From positions 1 through 64,000 of the forward strand of contig BRYA01000524.1 in NCBI GenBank assembly GCA_030267965.1: a DNA stretch of 64,000 bases, given 5' to 3'. The position numbers were made by a program, and so were the translations under genes. The notes beneath the pieces are model-generated. The model was not told the DNA's origin. It searched no databases and saw only the letters and a list, made by a program, of their open reading frames with translations. Positions within the stretch are counted from its first letter, which is position 1. Each line of letters starts with the position of its first letter. Source of the DNA: Triparma columacea (lineage: Eukaryota > Sar > Bolidophyceae > Parmales > Triparmaceae). Shown here piece after piece: positions 58,798 through 64,000 of this stretch.

Positions 58798-59474
58798 ATG
58801 TTGAATCGATTGCAGACAGTAGCGCGAATAAGCCAGCTTATCTCGAGTCCATCGAGAAGACCTGGATTTGCTTTGAATACATTTGTGCGTCACCCCTTGG
58901 GGTTTGTCGCCTCCATGTCGCAGGATGCACGAGAGACTGCATCCAAGATTGCCCTTTGCAACTCGGAATCCCCCGAGGGTGGCTATCTTGCAACAAGAAC
59001 CCTCGCCATGCCAAAGGACGAGAACATGCACCGGTGAGTGGTGGTCTGGGGTGGTGTTTATGGATTTCTTGCACCTTGCCTCGTCACCCTCTGATCAGAA
59101 CTCTCATCTCAATCGTCTCACCCCTGCCCCACTCGTAATTCAGCGATATATTCGGGGGATTTATAATGAGCCAGATGGATTTGGCCGCTGCAATCGCAGC
59201 AGCGAGGCACAGTGGAACAAGGGTTGTTACGGTTGCTGTGGATAAGCTAATTTTCAAGAAGCCGGTGCATATGGGGGACACCGTGTCGTGTTATACGTGG
59301 ATCAAGAGCGTCGGGAGGACTTCAATGAACGTCAGGGTGTTGGTTATTAGTAAGGATGGACTTTCAGGGAACAAGGAACAGACGGTGTCGGAGGTAACGG
59401 AGGGTTTGTTCACCATGGTTGCAATCGATGAGAACGGGAAAAAGGTTCGGGTACCCCCCCTAAGTGATGATTAG
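58798..59474 (+). CDS. YciA/ACOT-type acyl-CoA thioesterase, mitochondrial-type leader (188 aa)
   Basis: Exons: 58798-59033 and 59144-59474. The first 40 residues (MLNRLQTVARISQLISSPSR) are basic and Ser-rich, like a mitochondrial presequence. The hotdog fold begins ATRTLAMPKDENMHRDIFGG, then FIMSQMDLAAAIAAARHSGT, the YciA signature with the catalytic Asp in the DIFGG motif. It continues with VDKLIFKKPVHMGDTVSCYT. The product hydrolyses acyl-CoA to free fatty acid and CoA, helping to set acyl-CoA levels. A single hotdog domain implies it works as a hexamer, as in bacterial YciA. The intron splits the active-site motif between Arg and Asp. Confidence 0.9.
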
Positions 59475-59565
59475 AGTTGAAAATGTTTGATTTTATTCAC
59501 AATTCTATTATTCTATTCTACTTTGTTCTATTTCAATAGGGCCAACTTAATCTTTTTTGGTCACG

Positions 59566-61087
59566 TCACATCTTCCATGCAATGGCAGCAACCACGGGGA
59601 GAACAATGTTGTCGATGCACGAAGTACCTGCCTCTACCCCAGCAACAACCCCAGCAGCTGCAACATCCTTCAGACTCAAACCTCCGCCACCCTCCTTCAT
59701 CTTAACGAGACCCACCGACAAAAGGACAGACAGAAAACAGGCGAGCGACCCCTCGACCGTGCGCTTTGAGCCTCCGTTCCAGGGCAGCCTGTGGGACCCG
59801 AATCGGACCCCTATAGCAGCCGCCAATGTGTCGCCAACGCAGATTACGATTAGGCCAATGACCCTTAGGGTCGTGGAAAGATCTTGGGAGACGAGAGCGG
59901 GAATCACGGGGGAGACGAGAAGTGTTATAGGACTTATCACGACTTGATGTCCGCCCCCCACCCGGTCCTTGTCGTCAAGCCACTTTGACCAGTACTCTCC
60001 CAAGATGTCACGCTGTTTGTTTTTAACTGATTCCCACCGGAGGATCTCTAGGACCAGGAAAATGCACGTCCCAACGAGTGAGCAGAGGATCGTCACAGGG
60101 AGAAGATCGGAAGTGAGGGTGGGAAAGAACAACACAAACAGAGCGACGTGGTAGAGCTTGCGCTTCACTGCAACATGAATGTCCACCTTAAGGGTGATGA
60201 GGTGGACAGAGGTTGAAAGGAATGCACCCATCGCACCGTACCACAGTACTTGCAGGCCCGATTGCCGAGAAAGTAGCAGGGTAGTGATCCATGTCACTGG
60301 GTCACTCGAGGGGTACATGTAAACGAAGAGGAAGACCACCGTGAAGAGGGCTGTAGACAAAGTTGCGTAGGGGACGAAAAAACCACGCGGCTGGCGTGGA
60401 TCGAACACCGTCACACAGGAAATGCACAAGAGCGCAGAGAGAAGGAAACTCCAAAGGCCGACGACGCCAACATTGGCAGGAGTGAGAGATGACATTTCTC
60501 CCCTCAGAGTGGCTACGAAGGAGAGGGATAGTAGGTGCAGAGCAAAGTACAGCTCCGATGGCGTGAACTGCAGTGGCGAGCCGAAGGGGGTAGGAGTACA
60601 GGCATTGCATTGTGTTGTGTGTATGTGTTAGGAAAAGGAGCCTTCGGGTTATTATCTTTGCGACTTCTTTTAATTCTTGAGTTGCTTGTTTCACCTAAAC
60701 TCTCACCTTCTCCGTCACCAACGGGGCGGAAGCGACGACAATCCAAAATACCGACGTAAAAAAGGTTGAGAGGAGGGGGAGAAAGATACCAGTGTAAGTG
60801 CAATGGAGTAAGGTGAGAACGTAGATAGTCAAAGTCGTCGGGAAATTGCCCAAAAAGGGGGCAAAGAGATAAAAGTAAGGAAGCAGAGAAGATGGATGCA
60901 CGAGAAGGTAAAGGGCTGGGAGGAGAAATTCGTCACTCGTTGAGCGGTAGGGGATAGAATTCTTTGGGGGACTGGGATGGAAGAACGCCGAAAAGATTAT
61001 GAGGGGGAGGAACAATTTGGAAGCTTCACAGTCTACGGCAACCAGTAGGGATGCCAATGAGGTCAGTAACACAAGAGACGGCATCAT
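59566..61087 (-). CDS. DOLK: Dolichol kinase (460 aa)
   Basis: Exons on minus: 61087-60707 and 60567-59566, phase 0. The N-terminal part is a series of hydrophobic helices. The C-terminal cytidylyltransferase-like region has VKRKLYHVALFVLFFP (the conserved Arg-Lys-x-x-His pattern), VICVGDTLAAAIGVRFG (the GD motif that binds CTP) and LPWNGGSKRTVEGSLAC (the Lys-Thr-x-Glu-Gly motif). It phosphorylates dolichol with CTP at the ER to make the carrier lipid for N-glycosylation and GPI anchors. The start is the first of two adjacent ATGs. A weakly supported upstream exon cannot be excluded, because the frame stays open back to an acceptor-like site near 61140. Confidence 0.87.
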
Positions 61088-61251
61088 GAGGGAAGTGGTG
61101 CCTCCAAGATTTAGAGCAATCAGGGGAGTTTTGCGCAATCTGAGGTAGCAAAAGAGTCTAATTGAGGAGCGATGAATCTCGGTCGTGTTTTAACAGCGCG
61201 GTTATCTCTCTAACATTCACAATGTAGAAATATTTCACTCCCAAATTGTTG
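61088..61251. promoter_or_regulatory. Divergent promoter, 164 bp, dolichol kinase / leucine-rich-repeat protein
   Basis: The interval between opposite start codons becomes A/T-rich toward the plus-strand ATG (GTAGAAATATTTCACTCCC). No named element recognised. Confidence 0.4.
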
Positions 61252-63090
61252 ATGGACTTTGAGGAGAATTGCGACGACCAAAGGTGAGTAATAATAAGGC
61301 AGACGATAGGAAACACAGACTTTTGTCATCTGGTTTCAAATTTAATGGCGTTACTCCTCTCTTCACATGATTTCTCCTTTTTCTCCCTCCACTCGGCCCT
61401 TGTCATCAAACTTATCTCTTCCTCCTCCTCCTCTCCGCCCTCCTTTCCCCCACAAAAAAATCTGTAGACCGTCAGTCGAGTACATTGGAGGAGAGGGTAG
61501 ACGACATGCTGGATCTAACGCGAAATTCATCATTATTAGTCTTGGAGTTGAAGAGGTCGAAGGTGAGTGTCGGAGTTGTGTGTGTACTGGGGGTTCTTGG
61601 CCACCCGATAGCCCCTCCCGCAGCGGCTGCTACCGCTGCCACCACCACTACTACAATGAAGACATCGATCTCCCCCATCCTATCACCTTCCTCTACATGT
61701 CAATTCTCACCTCCATCCCGCGCTGCTGTACTCATGCTGCAGAGAAGGCCTTCTATCAATGTTTCAACCTCAGGTCGTGCTCCTTCCCAAACGCCATCAG
61801 TCGAATCTCAGATTCTGCTTTCCATTCGTGCCCCTCTCTCACTGCAGTAGATCTAACCTCGACAGCTCTTTCATCCATCGGATCCGGAGTTTTCCAAGGC
61901 TGCCACAGCCTCAGCTCCATCATCCTTCCCCGCACCTGCGAGAGGATCGGGTGCAGAGCTTTCGCAAATTGCTCGTCTTTGAGGTCGATAGTGTTGCCGT
62001 CCAAGATCAAGACCATTGAAACCGAGCTATTCTTCGGTTGCGCTCGGCTTGAAGACGTCACGTTCCCCTCCTCGCTGTGCACGATTGAGAGGGGCGCCTT
62101 CTCCGGCTCCGCACTGAGGAGTTTGATAGTTAGCAATATTCTTTACATTGGTGATTTTGCGTTTGCCAATAGCCCCCGGTTGGTGATCGTCGACCTGGAT
62201 GTTACGATAGGGGTTGGGAGAGGCTCTTTCTACAACTGTCCTTCGCTCAAACACTTGTTCGTGTCCACACACTCAGAGGGCAGGTGAGGTGGGGCGAGGA
62301 CTGCGGCGAGTGAAGCATAGGGGGGGGACGCAAGAGGGGGGGAGGGGTATTATCGCCCCAGTGGCGTAGCACTAACGCTCTATCATCACCACCACGATTC
62401 CTCCCGCCGTAGGATTGGGTTAACGTCTGATACGAGGACGTCAGTCATTACAGGTTCATCCCACATCGAAGATGCAATGTCCATCGTGACACCCATCTCC
62501 AACAATCACCCGATAGCCCCTCCCGCAGCGGCTGCTACCGCCGCCACCACCACTACTACAATGATGACATCGATCTCCCCCATCCTATCACCTTCCTCTA
62601 CGACAACTATCACGTTCTTTCTGGACAAGATTCCGAGAGGATCGTTGCTATCGGACTTCTCCCATCCCAACTACCAGGGGTGCGCGTTCAGGGTAATCCC
62701 AACGAGGGGCACCAGTTGGTTTTTTCACCCCACATTCAACCACATAGCGCTTAAGAAGGTGAGCACACGCTGCGTCGATTGGGTTGCGGTGTGCACAAGA
62801 AACCTGGAGTGCTCACGGAAGTCGCTTCGCCCACCCCTTCACAGTTCTACCCATCCCCCAGCCTCCGCTCACGCCAGGGTCGGAAGCATTCCTCTCTTTC
62901 CGATCACCTAATCCCCGAGTTCAACGATACATGCAAGTCATATTGGGAGGTCGCTGTGAGATACATAGAGGGCAAGACATCGACCGACGTTGCAAGGGTC
63001 GTCCTGGGGTTCCTGATGGACGAAAATGGCGTTAGACTTTTCTTCGAGACTATTTCCAGTCTGTACCCAAGCACGGAGGACAATAACTAA
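61252..63090 (+). CDS. BspA-type leucine-rich-repeat protein (479 aa)
   Basis: Exons: 61252-61283, 61468-62283, 62413-62758, 62845-63090; sum 1,440 bp. LRR_5/BspA repeats cover about residues 95-280: KAFYQCFNLRSCSFPNAI, SAFHSCPSLTAVDLTS, GVFQGCHSLSSIILPRT, CRAFANCSSLRSIVLPSKI, ELFFGCARLEDVTFPSS, GAFSGSALRSLIVSN. The remaining C-terminal half has no recognised domain. It is likely a protein-binding scaffold, partner unknown. A 95-bp segment occurs twice in the gene (61602-61696 and 62507-62601) and is read in different frames in the two copies. An alternative intron 61561-61742 (GTGAGT to GCTGCAG) would also keep phase and remove the first copy, so the model near residues 42-103 is uncertain. 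Confidence 0.7.
61602..61696 (+). repeat. 95-bp direct repeat, copy 1, inside the LRR gene
   Basis: It differs from copy 2 at 62507-62601 by only about two bases. It begins CACCCGATAGCCCCTCCCGC and ends CACCTTCCTCTAC. In the annotated exon it reads as CYRCHHHYYNEDIDLPHPIT. It also contains an acceptor-like CCCTCCCGCAG. Confidence 0.9.
62507..62601 (+). repeat. 95-bp direct repeat, copy 2, inside the LRR gene
   Basis: The partner of copy 1, 905 bp downstream. In this exon the phase imposed by both flanking junctions makes it read as an Ala/Thr-rich stretch followed by MMTSISPILSPSS, a different frame from copy 1. Confidence 0.9.
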
Positions 63091-63155
63091 ACATAGTGAT
63101 ATCTTTTACATCAAACTCTGTTGCCTCTACTTTCGCTCTCTTCCCCTTAACCCGT

Positions 63156-64000
63156 TTACTGCAACTTTTTAGCTTGTCCTTTCTTCCTATCTCCTCCCAT
63201 CTGCCCAAAAATATCATCCCCCCTATTCTTCCCCTTCTTCCCTGCCCTCTTTGTAGCCTTTGGATACCTCCCTCCCAGCAATTCCTTCTCGCTCCTAGCC
63301 AGGACCCCGCTGTACTTTGCGATCTCGAGGTTGTCGCACTCCTGCTTGAAGGCATCCTTGCCTTTTACGGGTGGCGGCACACCGGGCGCGTTGCCGAGCT
63401 CGCTCTGAATCTGCTGGCTCTGCTTCTCATCCGGCGAGGGGTCCCCTATGATGAGCCTTAGGACGCCCCTCATGCCGTACATGACGAGGAAGTACCAACT
63501 GACACTGCTGACGTAGCTAACGTCCAGGGTGGGGAGGTCCACCCCCCTCTGGAACATGCCCTTGAAACCCTTGGTCAAGGGGAAGGGCACCTTGAGCAGC
63601 ACGAACCCTGAGAAGAAGTGCTGTATGGTTTGCATCATGACCATGTTCTGGGGGAGGGGGTAGAGGGCGGGGCGGAGGGGTTAATTAGGGGGTAGGAGGG
63701 TCAAGGGGGTGGGGGAAGTTGAAAGGGGTGGTTGGGTTTCTTGACGCCTCACCTGCACCATGAAGGAAGCGTTACCCATCATGCCCTCCATAGCACCGGC
63801 TGGGTTGGCCATCGGATTATTTGCCGCCGCAGCCTTCGCCCCGTCCTTGGGAAGGTAGGGTGACTTTGGCCTGAGCGGTCCTTCAGGGTCCGAGTTGGTC
63901 CAGTACTTCCGCCTGGCCTCCCATCTGTCCTTGGAGAGGAATCCCCCGGCGTTTCGGAGACGACCACAGCGCATAAGAACACCACGGACCCTGCGGTCAT
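63156..64000 (-). CDS. EMC3: ER membrane complex subunit 3, 5'-truncated by the window
   Basis: Exons on minus: beyond 64000 to 63753, then 63647-63156. The visible part starts VRGVLMRCGRLRNAGGFLSK, followed by RWEARRKYW and a charged linker. The diagnostic EMC3 segment NMVMMQTIQHFFSGFVLLKV is completed at the splice junction and continues PFPLTKGFKGMFQRGVDLPT, then SVSWYFLVMYGMRGVLRLI. The C-terminus is Lys/Gly-rich. EMC3 is the YidC/Oxa1-like core of the EMC insertase, which inserts tail-anchored and multi-pass proteins into the ER membrane. The N-terminal membrane helix is outside the window. Confidence 0.9.

Overview
The window is the end of a eukaryotic chromosome. It starts with nine AACCCT telomere repeats, followed by about 1.2 kb of C-rich satellite, and then a dense, intron-rich gene region that runs to base 64000. 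The genes point to a flagellate-capable photosynthetic protist, most likely a heterokont (stramenopile) alga. Evidence for this is a chorismate mutase and a NOG-type GTPase with plastid-style leader peptides, a DGAT2 acyltransferase, BspA-type leucine-rich repeats, large EGF-repeat receptor kinases, and axonemal dynein genes. A bolidophyte/Parmales-like alga would fit, but that placement is inference from overall style, not from a marker gene.

Twenty gene models were built by joining open frames across GT-AG introns. For every complete model the exon phases agree and the summed coding length is a multiple of three. Layout: (1) 1278-9450 minus, giant EGF-repeat receptor kinase; (2) 9576-11717 plus, SET-domain methyltransferase; (3) 11836-22500 plus, VPS13-like lipid-transfer protein with 17 exons; (4) 23053-23988 plus, mitochondrial Mn superoxide dismutase; (5) 24167-26617 minus, DGAT2 fused to a multi-membrane-pass domain; (6) 26704-28691 plus, NOG1-like GTPase; (7) 28711-34607 minus, BRWD-like/polyQ/PHD chromatin reader; (8) 34731-36202 plus, chorismate mutase; (9) 36323-37378 minus, unknown membrane protein; (10) 37630-46876 plus, giant WW-flanked, internally duplicated membrane protein; (11) 47897-50152 minus, outer-arm dynein intermediate chain; (12) 50587-51504 minus, Mpv17/PMP22; (13) 51662-53596 plus, V-ATPase subunit B; (14) 53835-54743 minus, longin R-SNARE; (15) 54836-55328 plus, small coiled-coil protein; (16) 55506-58658 minus, SPAG1 TPR protein; (17) 58798-59474 plus, acyl-CoA thioesterase; (18) 59566-61087 minus, dolichol kinase; (19) 61252-63090 plus, leucine-rich-repeat protein; (20) 63156-64000 minus, EMC3 (5' end beyond the window).

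From gene 4 onward the genes almost strictly alternate strands. They form divergent pairs that share 86-251 bp promoters, and tightly spaced convergent pairs. Most introns are 60-200 bp, start GTGAG or GTAAG, and many carry a recurring 3' block of the type CGCTTCGCTC..C(A/G)CAG. This looks like a family of introner-like introns. The most unusual proteins are gene 10 (a WW domain at each end of a two-fold repeated membrane protein), gene 1 (a receptor kinase with duplicated N-terminal units, a CUB-like region, nine EGF-like repeats and a START-like domain) and gene 5 (a DGAT2 with a membrane-domain extension). Genes 11 and 16, both needed for motile cilia, lie within 11 kb of each other.
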